From Calditrichota bacterium (GTDB taxonomy: Bacteria > Zhuqueibacterota > Zhuqueibacteria > Zhuqueibacterales > Geothermadaptataceae): a stretch of 64,000 nucleotides of DNA. Every line of letters starts with the position of its first letter. Within the stretch, counting starts at the first letter, position 1. The position numbers and the translations under genes are program-made. The stretch lies in contig QQUE01000008.1 of the NCBI GenBank assembly GCA_008501765.1, positions 124,001-188,000 on the forward strand, given 5' to 3'. Under the pieces are notes generated by a model, which was not told the DNA's origin, did not search any database, and saw only the letters and a list, made by a program, of their open reading frames with translations. Positions 17,018 to 26,172 of the stretch are shown here, one piece after another.

Positions 17018-17872
17018 GTGCGTCAGGTTGATGTAGAAAAAATGTTACACAAAGTTGATGAAGTAAAGGCATTGTTTGAATTTGGTGAGCGCGTAATTCC
17101 ATATTTGGAAGAACTGGTTTTATTTGTTCAGGAAACGGCGCCCATGCTGGAAGAAATGAATACCAGCATTGAAGAAAGTACGCAAAAGATGCCCTTCGCG
17201 GTTGAAAAGCTGGACAGGGTTACTGAAACGACTGAAAGTGTAACCACTAGTATGTTGGACCTGATAGATCAGATATTAACGAATCTTGATCGAATTATGG
17301 ATGACATGACTGATGTTGAAGAGAGTGTAAATCAACGATTGGCACAGGAAAATGGATTGATTCTGAAGTTGGCGCGTACGCTCGATGGTGATGATGAAAC
17401 AAAAGCGGCTGATGTTGAAACAGAATTGAAAAATCTGATCAAAATAGAAACGAAAAAAGCCGTTTTTAATTCATTAAATGAACGTCTGTCGGTAATGCAA
17501 GGCGATGTTTTTGAAATCATGAACGCCCTGCAGATTCAGGATATCACCAGCCAGCAAATAATGAGTGCAAATAGCTTGATTGAAGCAGTACAGGAAAAGT
17601 TGGGACATTTACTGGGTAAATTTTCAGATATGGATATCGAAGAAATCTCCAAAGCCAAAATTCGTGTTTTTGATCCCAATGCAAGTTATGAGGATAAAAC
17701 AGAAGTCCAGGCTGCAGCAGACGAAATTTACGCAGAGCATGCACAAAATACACAAAAAATAACAGTTATTCCTGATCAATCGGCAGAGAAGCCATCCCCC
17801 GAAGATGGGGGCCCCGGAGAGACGGTGGATCAGGAAGAAATAGATAAATTAGTAAAATACATTAAGAGTTAA
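17018..17872 (+). CDS. cheZ: CheZ-like chemotaxis phosphatase
   Basis: A 284-residue, mostly helical coiled-coil protein. The active-site motif of CheZ is recognisable as LQIQDITSQQI (171-181), with Asp175 and Gln179 spaced as Asp143 and Gln147 of the E. coli enzyme. After a low-complexity linker it ends in DQEEIDKLVKYIKS, like the C-terminal CheY-P-binding peptide of CheZ. The N-terminal half (1-150) is longer than in E. coli CheZ. GTG start with CAGGAGG at 5 nt. It lies between cheY and cheA. Sure of the family, less of orthology. Confidence 0.82.
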   Translation: MRQVDVEKMLHKVDEVKALFEFGERVIPYLEELVLFVQETAPMLEEMNTSIEESTQKMPFAVEKLDRVTETTESVTTSMLDLIDQILTNLDRIMDDMTDVEESVNQRLAQENGLILKLARTLDGDDETKAADVETELKNLIKIETKKAVFNSLNERLSVMQGDVFEIMNALQIQDITSQQIMSANSLIEAVQEKLGHLLGKFSDMDIEEISKAKIRVFDPNASYEDKTEVQAAADEIYAEHAQNTQKITVIPDQSAEKPSPEDGGPGETVDQEEIDKLVKYIKS

Positions 17873-17889
17873 GTTGGGAGCTTTTAGGC

Positions 17890-19863
17890 ATGGCCGACGA
17901 TGATCTTGATTTTATGGCTGAAATAATCGCAGAGTTTCTTGTTGAATCAAATGAATTATTGGAAAAACTGGATTCGGATCTCATCGCATTGGAGAAATCT
18001 CCGGATGATTTAGAACTCATAAATGAGATTTTCCGCGCTGCCCATACATTTAAGGGCACCTCTGGTTTCCTTGGTTTTAATAAACTGATGAGTCTCACCC
18101 ACGCCGCCGAAGATATTCTCAATCGAATGCGTAAAGGTAATTTATCGCTGACATCAGAGATTATGGATGCTATTCTCGAAACTGTGGATGTTTTACGTAC
18201 ATTTCTGGATAATATCAGCTCGACAAACCAGGAAGGGGATGTAGAAGTTGATACGCTGATCGCAATTTTGAACAAATTAAACGAAGGTGCCAGTCCGGAA
18301 AAAGAGGATACTGAGGGCGCAACTGTCGAAACCTCCAAAGATACTGCAGAACAGGAAAATGCGCAAATCCCACTCAAAAAAAATGAAGACTCGAATGATA
18401 CGAAAGAGGAGAAATCCACGGTTACGGAAATAGCAACAAATGATAGTCCTGTATCCGCAACAGAACCTGAGAATATAAAAGAGAATGCACATCCCACAGA
18501 CGACAAGAGTCAGTCTACAGCGAAAACATCAACCCAAGCGGAGGGTCCACAAAGTAATGCACCGGTTGGCGCTGCTAAAAACGATGGAAAAGATTCAAAA
18601 ACAGCTCAAACGGTCCGTGTCCCGGTGAGCCGGCTCGATCATCTTATGAATCTTGCAGGTGAATTGGTGTTGGGACGCAATCGTTTAAATCAGGTAAATA
18701 CATTTTTTGAAGCCAGTTTACATTCGTTACAGAGTGAAGAAAGTCGCAGTTCTGATGCTGACTTTTCGGGTGAAACCAAAATCCGGCGCATGTGGGAGCG
18801 CAACGTTGAACTGTTATCGGAAACGAATTCTGCGCTGGCTCTCATAACTTCTGAATTACAGATGGCAATCATGCAGACCCGAATGATGCAAGTCGCTTCG
18901 CTATTTAAAAAAGTGCCGCGACTCGTCCGGACTTTGTCCCGCGAGATGAAAAAAGAAGTCGAATTGATCATAGAGGGGGAGGAGACAGAACTTGATAAAT
19001 CGGTCATCGAAGAAATTGGGGATCCGCTGACACATTTATTGCGCAACTCTTTGGATCATGGTATTGAATCACCGGAAATCCGTAAAAAAGCAGGGAAAAA
19101 TCCTGTTGGTAAAGTGCGATTATTTGCAAAGCAACAAGGGAATCACATCATCATCGGCATTCAGGATGACGGCGCCGGAATTGGTGCAGAAAAAGTGAAA
19201 GCGCGTGCAGTTGAACGCGGCGTTATTACCGAATCTGAGGCTGAACGTATGAACGACCGCGAAGCCTATAATCTTATTTTTCAGCCGGGATTCAGCACCG
19301 CAGAAGTTGTTACCAGTGTTTCAGGCCGCGGTGTTGGAATGGATGTCGTTAAAACAAACGTCAGCCGTCTCAATGGCATGATTGAAGTCGAATCCGAACA
19401 AGGTGTTGGCAGCACATTTATATTGAAGCTGCCATTGACATTAGCGATAATCCAGGGATTGCTGGTAAAAGTTTCCGATGATGTATTTATCATCCCGATA
19501 GTGACGGTTTTGGAAACTGTTCGTGTACAAAAAAACAGTTTTAATACCATTGGCAATCGTCAGGTAATTCGATTACGGGACACAGTTATCCCGGTTGTCA
19601 ATTTGCGGGAATTTTTTGGCGCCAGCGTGGCTGATAATGAACTGCAGGAAAGTTACGTTGTCGTCGTCGGGGTGGCTAATAAACTTGTAGGGCTGGTTGT
19701 TGATAAACTTCTCGGGCAGGAAGAAGTCGTTATCAAATCGTTAGGTGAATTTTTTGAAAACTCTCAGGCAATTGCCGGTGCAACTATTATGGGGGACGGT
19801 CGGGTTCGCCTGATTATCGATATTTCAGAAATTGTCAATATCGAACAGGAACGGGTAGTATGA
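17890..19863 (+). CDS. cheA: chemotaxis histidine kinase CheA
   Basis: Central chemotaxis kinase. The P1 Hpt domain has phosphorylated His52 (AAHTFKGTSGF). A 100-residue acidic, Thr/Glu/Lys-rich linker (about 135-235) stands where P2 is usually found, with no recognisable CheY-docking domain. Then come the P3 dimerisation helices, the P4 ATPase (NSLDHGIE, DDGAGI, GRGVGMDVV) and a CheW-like P5 (about 515-650). It overlaps cheB by ATGA. Length 657. Confidence 0.96.
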   Translation: MADDDLDFMAEIIAEFLVESNELLEKLDSDLIALEKSPDDLELINEIFRAAHTFKGTSGFLGFNKLMSLTHAAEDILNRMRKGNLSLTSEIMDAILETVDVLRTFLDNISSTNQEGDVEVDTLIAILNKLNEGASPEKEDTEGATVETSKDTAEQENAQIPLKKNEDSNDTKEEKSTVTEIATNDSPVSATEPENIKENAHPTDDKSQSTAKTSTQAEGPQSNAPVGAAKNDGKDSKTAQTVRVPVSRLDHLMNLAGELVLGRNRLNQVNTFFEASLHSLQSEESRSSDADFSGETKIRRMWERNVELLSETNSALALITSELQMAIMQTRMMQVASLFKKVPRLVRTLSREMKKEVELIIEGEETELDKSVIEEIGDPLTHLLRNSLDHGIESPEIRKKAGKNPVGKVRLFAKQQGNHIIIGIQDDGAGIGAEKVKARAVERGVITESEAERMNDREAYNLIFQPGFSTAEVVTSVSGRGVGMDVVKTNVSRLNGMIEVESEQGVGSTFILKLPLTLAIIQGLLVKVSDDVFIIPIVTVLETVRVQKNSFNTIGNRQVIRLRDTVIPVVNLREFFGASVADNELQESYVVVVGVANKLVGLVVDKLLGQEEVVIKSLGEFFENSQAIAGATIMGDGRVRLIIDISEIVNIEQERVV

Positions 19864-20975
19864 GCCAGAAAATAAAAGTGCTCGTTGTCGATGATTCTGC
19901 GGTGATGCGACGGGCAATTATTCAAATTTTGGAATCAACCGGACAAATGGAGGTTGTTGGCTACGGACGCTCAGGTAAAGATGCAATCGAAAAAGTGAAA
20001 TCCCTTAAACCTGACATCGTAACCTTGGATATTGAAATGCCGGTGATGGACGGCATTACCGCACTGCGCCACATTATGAAGCATACCCCCGTTCCCGTTG
20101 TCATGGTTTCAAGCTTGACAACCGATGGAACGCAATCTACAATCGAGGCTCTCAACGCTGGTGCGGTGGATTTTATACCTAAAAATTTTGCTGCAATCAT
20201 GCAGCAGGATCATAAATTTATCCAAAATTTTATTGATAAATTACTGTTGTTGGCGAGAAAAAAAATAAAGCCACAATTAACTGATAGAAAAATTGATAAT
20301 CTCACACCGGCATCCGCTCCTGCGAATAATCCTGCAATTTTACCCAAATTCAACAAAAAGATCGACCTCGTGTTAATCGGTGCGAGTACTGGTGGTCCAA
20401 AAATATTGCATCAAATTATTCCGAATATTTCAACTGATTTTAAAACTCCAATAGTTATTGTGCAGCATATGCCGCCTTACTTCACCAAATCGCTTGCGGA
20501 CAGGTTAAACCTGATTTGTCATCTGCCTGTAAAAGAAGCAGAAGACGGTGATTTACTTGAACAAGCGACTATTTATATCGCCCAGGGTGGTCAACAAATG
20601 CTGTTGGAATCCCGTAGAAACCGCACTTTTTTTCATATTACAGATGCCGGAAGTGAAATAATTTTCAAACCGAGTATCGACCTGACAGCCCGCTCGATTG
20701 CCAATAATTTCCAGGGGAACGTGCTGGCTATCATGTTAACTGGCATGGGGAAAGACGGTTTGCATGGATTTATGCAGTTAAAAAATAAGAATGCACATAT
20801 CATCGCACAATCCATGGAAACTGCGATTATAAACGGCATGCCAAAAGCCGTTGCTGATGCTGGCATTGCCGATGAAATTTTGCACACCGATCAAATTACC
20901 GCACGGCTTTCGGAACTCTGTACGATGAGCGCGGCTGCCCGGTTGGGCCGTCCGTTAAAAATTACGCACAGTTAG
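19860..20975 (+). CDS. cheB: chemotaxis methylesterase/deamidase CheB
   Basis: Removes methyl groups from receptors. The receiver domain has Asp57 (TLDIEMPVMDG). After a linker comes the esterase domain with catalytic triad Ser176 (GASTGGP), His203 (VQHMP) and Asp299 (GMGKDG). The 371 residues are normal. It starts inside the cheA stop codon, and a 301-nt gap with the flgB sigma-54 promoter follows. cheD and cheC are absent. Confidence 0.96.
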   Translation: MSQKIKVLVVDDSAVMRRAIIQILESTGQMEVVGYGRSGKDAIEKVKSLKPDIVTLDIEMPVMDGITALRHIMKHTPVPVVMVSSLTTDGTQSTIEALNAGAVDFIPKNFAAIMQQDHKFIQNFIDKLLLLARKKIKPQLTDRKIDNLTPASAPANNPAILPKFNKKIDLVLIGASTGGPKILHQIIPNISTDFKTPIVIVQHMPPYFTKSLADRLNLICHLPVKEAEDGDLLEQATIYIAQGGQQMLLESRRNRTFFHITDAGSEIIFKPSIDLTARSIANNFQGNVLAIMLTGMGKDGLHGFMQLKNKNAHIIAQSMETAIINGMPKAVADAGIADEILHTDQITARLSELCTMSAAARLGRPLKITHS

Positions 20976-21228
20976 CTACTATTGTCAGGCAAGAAAATCC
21001 ACACAGCGGAAATAATTTCCCGTTTTCAACTTCAAAACAACACCCCTCAATTTTACCTGCCACTGATTTCCCAGGGTATTTTATCAAATTAAATGAAATT
21101 TATAACAGAAAAGTAGTGACATAACTGTTTGGTTTTATTGCTCTGATTTCGTCTCTGTTTTGCTACTGTAAAATATGCTTACGCTATTGTTATTAGATAC
21201 TTTATGCGATATGGATTAGCCGGGTGAC

Positions 21229-21244
21229 TGGCATAACGATTGCA
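21229..21244 (+). promoter_or_regulatory. sigma-54 promoter upstream of flgB
   Basis: TGGCATAACGATTGCA: GG at 21230-21231 and GC at 21242-21243 with exactly 10 nt between, matching TGGCAC-N5-TTGCA at nearly every position. It lies 33 nt before the flgB start, so transcription would begin near 21255. It likely drives the long flgB-to-fliK operon under the FleR/FlrC-like activator. Confidence 0.85.
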
Positions 21245-21276
21245 TTTAGCGCATTGCCTGAAAAGAGGAGAAACAG

Positions 21277-21693
21277 ATGTTGTTAAAAGCCATATTTGAT
21301 CATACAAAAATTCCCCTGCTCAATAAATCGCTGAAGGCTTCGGCTGTGCGCCAACGTGTGCGGGCGAATAATATCGCCAACGCCAACACCAAAGGATACC
21401 AGCGACTTGAGGTTCGATTTGAGGAAGATTTACGCAAGGCTTTGGGAAAGCGGAATGTTGTTGGTTCCCAAACCCACGCCCGGCACATTCCGGTGGGAAG
21501 CCGGCGGATTGTTGACCTGGAACCGGAAGTTTTCACACCGGATGACCCTTCGGATCCGAGTGGCGTTAATAATGTTGATATTGAACACGAAATGGCAGAA
21601 TTGGCAAAAAACCAGCTTATTTACACAGCCGCAGCCAAGTTTGCTGCGAGGAATTTTCAGAAAATAAAATCAGCTATTAAAGGACGATCGTAA
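21277..21693 (+). CDS. flgB: flagellar basal-body rod protein FlgB
   Basis: Proximal rod subunit exported by the flagellar type III system. The N-terminal rod motif is RANNIANANTKGYQRLEV, and the C-terminal helix contains NNVDIEHEMAELAKNQLIYTAA. The length of 138 is normal. GAGGAG lies 6 nt before the ATG. First gene after the sigma-54 promoter; flgC follows after 19 nt. Confidence 0.96.
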   Translation: MLLKAIFDHTKIPLLNKSLKASAVRQRVRANNIANANTKGYQRLEVRFEEDLRKALGKRNVVGSQTHARHIPVGSRRIVDLEPEVFTPDDPSDPSGVNNVDIEHEMAELAKNQLIYTAAAKFAARNFQKIKSAIKGRS

Positions 21694-21712
21694 TATAATT
21701 TGAGGTAAAAAG

Positions 21713-22213
21713 ATGTCTTCTATCGGAATAATGTCATCGATTGATGTCAGCGCTACCGGCCTCTCCACGATGCGGCGAAAGATGAATACCATTGCCAGTA
21801 ATATCGCCAATGTTGAGACGACAAAAACGGAGGAAGGCGGCCCCTATAAACGGCGGGAATATAATTTTATCGAAGGGAAAGAATTTCCCGGTTCCACTTT
21901 TTACTCAAAAAATACTTTTGGGCGCTTATTGACGACAAACCAAAGGCATATGCAGGAACAATTTGAACGGCTGCCTGCGGATCGGGATTTAGTCCGTGGT
22001 GTTGAAGGTGAATTGGTAATTTCGGATGATGAGCCAATGCGCGTGTTCGACCCCGGCCACCCGGATGCAGACGAAAGCGGTTATGTGCTGATGCCCAACA
22101 TTAATGTCGTTGAAGAAATGGTCGATCTGATTGTCGCTTCCCGTGCTTACGAAGCGAACCTGACAGTTGTTAATGCAGAAAAAAAGATGGTGAAGGACGC
22201 ACTTGAAATTTAG
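21713..22213 (+). CDS. flgC: flagellar basal-body rod protein FlgC
   Basis: Rod subunit. The N-terminal motif is ASNIANVETTKTEEGGPYKR, and the C-terminal helix VVEEMVDLIVASRAYEANL is typical of axial proteins. At 166 residues it is slightly longer than the E. coli protein (134). TGAGG precedes the ATG. It sits in the flgB-flgC-orf-fliE-fliF order. Confidence 0.96.
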   Translation: MSSIGIMSSIDVSATGLSTMRRKMNTIASNIANVETTKTEEGGPYKRREYNFIEGKEFPGSTFYSKNTFGRLLTTNQRHMQEQFERLPADRDLVRGVEGELVISDDEPMRVFDPGHPDADESGYVLMPNINVVEEMVDLIVASRAYEANLTVVNAEKKMVKDALEI

Positions 22214-22228
22214 CATGGATAACACACA

Positions 22229-22567
22229 ATGAAAATTAATTCCAAAACTCCGTCATTAGCGAACGATTTTCCGCGAACACGCCCGATTAGCAAACCACGG
22301 CCTGAGGAAACGGTTCAAATACCCGGCACAAAAAAAGATCAGGCTTCTGTGCAGGGTCTTGTTCGCAGCAACAAATCAGAGAGCTTAAATAATTTTCGCA
22401 TGGTTTTTTCAGATACTGCGCTCGCTTCATCGCTATCCGGTGAAGAGAAAAAATTTATCAATGCGGTTTTTCAGGGTGAAGAGAACCTTTCCAGTGATGG
22501 TTACACGCGGAGCTCAAAAAACACTGAGAAGCCACAACTGGGACGAAATATTGATGTTAAAGCTTGA
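22229..22567 (+). CDS. small unknown protein between flgC and fliE (112 aa)
   Basis: Not recognised. A basic, Pro-rich, disordered N-terminal half (to about 50) is followed by a predicted helix (SLSGEEKKFINAVFQ, about 69-83) and a short C-terminal LGRNIDVKA. There is no signal peptide or membrane helix. Spacing of 15 nt after flgC and 36 nt before fliE places it inside the rod/MS-ring operon. An anti-sigma factor or export chaperone is possible, but FlgM motifs are not visible. Confidence 0.75.
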   Translation: MKINSKTPSLANDFPRTRPISKPRPEETVQIPGTKKDQASVQGLVRSNKSESLNNFRMVFSDTALASSLSGEEKKFINAVFQGEENLSSDGYTRSSKNTEKPQLGRNIDVKA

Positions 22568-22603
22568 GCACAGGCAGATATTTATTTTGGAGATGGTGTC
22601 AGG

Positions 22604-22909
22604 ATGGATTTAACGAAAATTTCGGGCTTGCAGCCAACCGCGCTTGATCCGACAAAAACACAAAACAAGGAGCAAAGAAAATCAACTGCTCCCGATTTTA
22701 TGGATACGATGAAATCGTTTCTCAATGAAACCAATGAACTGCACATGAAAGCTGCGGATCAGGTTGAATCGCTTGTTAGTGGAGAAACGACGGATGTGCA
22801 CGATGTGATGATCGCCATGGAAAAAGCCAGTGTCAGCTTTGAAATGGTGATGGAAATCAGAAATCGCATGCTCGAAGCATATCAGGAAATAATGCGGACA
22901 CAAGTATAA
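22604..22909 (+). CDS. fliE: flagellar hook-basal body protein FliE
   Basis: Joins the MS ring to the rod. Typical FliE sequence: FMDTMKSFLNETNELHMKA, then the C-terminal signature TDVHDVMIAMEKASVSFEM and VRNKMLEAYQEIMRTQV-like helix. The length of 101 is normal. A GGAG lies 11 nt before the ATG. It precedes fliF by 67 nt, the usual order. Confidence 0.95.
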   Translation: MDLTKISGLQPTALDPTKTQNKEQRKSTAPDFMDTMKSFLNETNELHMKAADQVESLVSGETTDVHDVMIAMEKASVSFEMVMEIRNRMLEAYQEIMRTQV

Positions 22910-22976
22910 CTTTTTTTTAGTAAAACATGACTCGGTATAATCCGGAACCGGAACTGGTATATTTAATGGAAACGCA

Positions 22977-24527
22977 ATGGATCAATTTATACAACTGCTG
23001 AATCAATACTGGGAAAAAGTTAAGCTGAACTGGGATCGACTGAAAGTTTGGCAAAAAATAGCCTTCTCCTCAATACTCGCAATCATATTTGCCATTACAA
23101 TTTCTATATTTTCAATCCTGCCGTCGGAAGATGAATTCGCTGTACTTTTCGGTGATTTGGCCCCGGAAGATGCATCCACCATTCTGACAAACCTCAAAGA
23201 TGAAAATATCAAATACATACTTGAAAATGATGGCCGAACTATCCTCATTCGAAAAAACCTGATTTTTGAGAAACGCCTGTCACTTGCCGCCGAAGGACTT
23301 CCCCAGTCAGGTGCGGTTGGGTATGAAATATTTGATAAAAACAATATTGGCCTCACAGACTTCGTTCAGCAATTAAATTTCAAACGGGCTCTCGAAGGCG
23401 AACTCTCGCGGACGATTCAGAGCATAAACAGAGTAAAATTTGTTCGTGTGCACATCATGGTCCCAAAACCGTCTCTTTTTATCGAAGATGACAAACCAAC
23501 AACGGCCTCGGTGATGCTGCATCTTGATAATAGACAAAAACTGGGACAAAGCCAGGTCGACGGAATTGCCAATTTGGTGGCATCCAGTGTTGAAGGCCTC
23601 GAAACTGAGAAAGTGACTATCGTTGATTCGCATGGCAATGTTTTAACTAAAAATCAGGAACACAACAGTCTTATCGAATTGACATCCTCTCAATTAGACT
23701 TGCAAATGAAGGTGGAGAAATATCTCGAAGGCAAGCTCGGATCCTTGCTTTTGGGCGTTGTCGGACAGGATAATTACATCGTTCGCGTCTCCACCAAACT
23801 CAATTTTGACCAAATTGAGAGAACAAGCGAGTCCTATGATCCGGAAAGCGCCACGATTCGAAGTCAGGAAAGCAACACAGAAGGGGCGACAGATCCAAAC
23901 GCCACGCAGCCTCAATCGGATGATACAATTACAAATTATGAAATCAGCAAAAGCGTCGAGCGCATGATTGGCGGCATTGGCAGTATTGACCGTTTGTCGG
24001 TTGCGGTGATGGTGAACGGCACGCATGGGGTTCCCGCGGGTTCTCCCGCAGGGACAGCCCCACAACAAATCCCGCGTACGGATGAAGAAATCCAAAAAGT
24101 GACCAGTCTCGTACAAAATGCGGTTGGATTTGACGCCGGAAGAGGCGACCAGGTTCAGGTGACAAACGTATTTTTCGATACCTCCGAGTTTGATAAAACG
24201 CAGCAAATTATTCATGACGTCGAGCAGATGGAGCTGTATAAAACAATTGGGAAATATGTGAGCCTTGCTGTTGCAGCGGTCATTTTGATTAACCTGCTGC
24301 GTGGAATTTTTGAATCGATGCAGCCGAAAATTGAGATTGAGGAAGAGGAAGAGGAACTTGATTTTGAAGACCTTGAGATGCCGATGGAAACACAGGTAAA
24401 ACTACACAAGCGTAAAATAATCAATGAAATAGCGAATGATAAACCAAAAGAAGTTTCCAAATTGATACGAACCTGGTTATTCGAACTTGAAAAAACGGAG
24501 CCTGATAATTGGAGTACGAAAAACTAA
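22977..24527 (+). CDS. fliF: flagellar MS-ring protein FliF
   Basis: Inner-membrane ring and housing of the export gate. The first transmembrane helix is at about 26-46, the second at about 420-440. Between them are the periplasmic ring-building motifs (LPQSGAVGYEIFDK, RALEGELSRTIQSI). The acidic C-terminal tail (about 445-516) contains a stretch of Glu residues and the FliG-binding end. Length 516. Its 3' end overlaps fliG by 19 nt. Confidence 0.96.
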   Translation: MDQFIQLLNQYWEKVKLNWDRLKVWQKIAFSSILAIIFAITISIFSILPSEDEFAVLFGDLAPEDASTILTNLKDENIKYILENDGRTILIRKNLIFEKRLSLAAEGLPQSGAVGYEIFDKNNIGLTDFVQQLNFKRALEGELSRTIQSINRVKFVRVHIMVPKPSLFIEDDKPTTASVMLHLDNRQKLGQSQVDGIANLVASSVEGLETEKVTIVDSHGNVLTKNQEHNSLIELTSSQLDLQMKVEKYLEGKLGSLLLGVVGQDNYIVRVSTKLNFDQIERTSESYDPESATIRSQESNTEGATDPNATQPQSDDTITNYEISKSVERMIGGIGSIDRLSVAVMVNGTHGVPAGSPAGTAPQQIPRTDEEIQKVTSLVQNAVGFDAGRGDQVQVTNVFFDTSEFDKTQQIIHDVEQMELYKTIGKYVSLAVAAVILINLLRGIFESMQPKIEIEEEEEELDFEDLEMPMETQVKLHKRKIINEIANDKPKEVSKLIRTWLFELEKTEPDNWSTKN

Positions 24528-25525
24528 CCGGGACGCAAAAATCAGCAATTCTGATGGTTTCTCTCGGTGTGGATACAGCTTCGGTTTTATTTAAAAATAT
24601 GCCTGAAAAAGAAATGGAACAGGTTGCCATGTCCATCGCCAGTTTGGATGAAGTTCCTTCCGAACTCATGGACCGGGTCGTCGATGAGTTTTTTCAGATG
24701 ATTAAAGCACAGGAATTCATCACTCAGGGTGGTGTTGATTACGCATCCAGGCTTTTGGAAGAGGCGATCGGCTCAAACAAAGCCAATGAAATTATTCGGC
24801 GAATGGAGGCGGTGCAAAGTGAGGCAGCTCGTGGTTTTAGTTTGCTCAAACGAGCGGATATTCAGCAAGTTCAAAACTTGATTGCAAATGAGCATCCACA
24901 AACCATATCACTGGTCCTGGCACACTTGGAACCAAAACAGGCGACGGCCGTGCTCGCCGGATTGCCTGTCGAATTGCAAAGTGACGTGATTTATCGGCTG
25001 GCAAATATGGAAAAAATATCGTCAGACCTGCTCGATGATGTTGAAAATATTATCAAAGTGCAAATTGAATCTGTATACACCCGTGAATTGAACGAAGTTG
25101 GCGGCACGAAATCGGTAGCCGAGATATTGAACCTGTCAGGTAAGATTACTGAGAAACAAATCATCGAACATATCCAGGAATTAAATGCCGATCTGGCACA
25201 AGAAATTCGTGGGCTGATGTTTACATTTGAAGATATCCAAAAAATTGACGACCGAGGCATTCAGCGCTTGCTCAAAGAAGTGGATACGAAAGTTCTCACT
25301 ATTGCTTTGAAGGGGAGCTCTGAACTCATTCAGGAAAAAATTCTTGGCAATATGTCAACTCGCGCCGGAGAAATGGTTAAAGAGGAAATGGAATTTCTCG
25401 GACCGCTGCGAGTGAAAGAGGTCGATGATAGCCAGAGGCAAATTGTTGAAGTCATCCGCAACCTCGAAGAAGAAGGTGAAATTGTCATAGTCGGTGGAGA
25501 CGGTGGTGATGAATTTATCGTTTGA
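24509..25525 (+). CDS. fliG: flagellar motor switch protein FliG
   Basis: Rotor protein that contacts MotA and the MS ring. It has N, middle and C domains: the middle signature EHPQTISLVLAHL, and the charged torque helix region GIQRLLKEVDTKVLTIALKG. The C-terminal EEMEFLGPLRVKEVD is typical. Length 338. TTG start with GGAG at 8 nt, inside the end of fliF. It overlaps fliH. Confidence 0.96.
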   Translation: MEYEKLTGTQKSAILMVSLGVDTASVLFKNMPEKEMEQVAMSIASLDEVPSELMDRVVDEFFQMIKAQEFITQGGVDYASRLLEEAIGSNKANEIIRRMEAVQSEAARGFSLLKRADIQQVQNLIANEHPQTISLVLAHLEPKQATAVLAGLPVELQSDVIYRLANMEKISSDLLDDVENIIKVQIESVYTRELNEVGGTKSVAEILNLSGKITEKQIIEHIQELNADLAQEIRGLMFTFEDIQKIDDRGIQRLLKEVDTKVLTIALKGSSELIQEKILGNMSTRAGEMVKEEMEFLGPLRVKEVDDSQRQIVEVIRNLEEEGEIVIVGGDGGDEFIV

Positions 25526-26159
25526 TGTACCTTATCCAGTTATGAAAATTGGTGAAGATCCCTTTGAAACGGTTCTTCCTGTTCAGCGAATTGATCGGGA
25601 TGATGTTTTACCTCAGCCTGAACTTCAGGAGAATGAGCCCGTTTTTGCGAATTTGGATCAGGAGCAGCCCAATGAACCGGATGAAGAGATTGATTTCGAT
25701 GGCCAGATACAACAAAAAGCACAGGAACTGTTGGCGGATACACTGGCTGCACCGATGCAAGCTTTGCAAAATGTATTGAATTCTATGCAAGAAAAGTCTG
25801 AAAATGATATGATCGAATTGCAGTATGCCGCCATCAAATTGGCGCATGCAATTGCGAAAAAAATAGTTTACAAAACGATAGAAGAATCTTCCGATGTCAT
25901 TCTGAACCAGGTGCAGGATGTGCTGAAACACTGCAAAGATCATCAGGCGTCCACCCTGATTTTGAATCCGGAAGACCATGATTTTATTCAGGAAAATACC
26001 GAGTTCCTCTTAAAGATGCAGGAATCTGCACCCGGACTGCGAATCGCTTCGGACGAACATATACAACGCGGCGGCTGCAAGTTGGAAAGTGAATTCAGCA
26101 TCATGGACGCAACCATCGAATCGCAGTTGGCACGCATAGAAAAAGAACTTCTTTTGTAA
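25509..26159 (+). CDS. fliH: flagellar export ATPase regulator FliH
   Basis: Peripheral stalk-like partner of FliI. The N-terminal 60 residues are Pro/Glu-rich. A coiled middle (IQQKAQELLADTLAAP) and a C-terminal V-ATPase-E-like domain follow, ending IASDEHIQRGGCKLESEFSIMD-like, with the conserved GGC and D-A-T-I-E-S-Q elements. ATG 25509 has GGAG at 9 nt; GTG 25494 is an alternative. It overlaps fliG by 17 nt and precedes fliI by 13 nt. Confidence 0.92.
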   Translation: MNLSFDVPYPVMKIGEDPFETVLPVQRIDRDDVLPQPELQENEPVFANLDQEQPNEPDEEIDFDGQIQQKAQELLADTLAAPMQALQNVLNSMQEKSENDMIELQYAAIKLAHAIAKKIVYKTIEESSDVILNQVQDVLKHCKDHQASTLILNPEDHDFIQENTEFLLKMQESAPGLRIASDEHIQRGGCKLESEFSIMDATIESQLARIEKELLL

Positions 26160-26172
26160 TAATTGAGCTATC

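Noticed and set aside
17862-18506. 214-residue minus-strand open frame, Ser-rich
   Set aside because: Antisense to the P1 and linker region of cheA; low-complexity linker codons keep the opposite frame open.
22229-22567. FlgM (anti-sigma-28) identity for the orf between flgC and fliE
   Set aside because: The C-terminal helices that bind FliA in FlgM are not recognisable; only the size and flagellar context fit.
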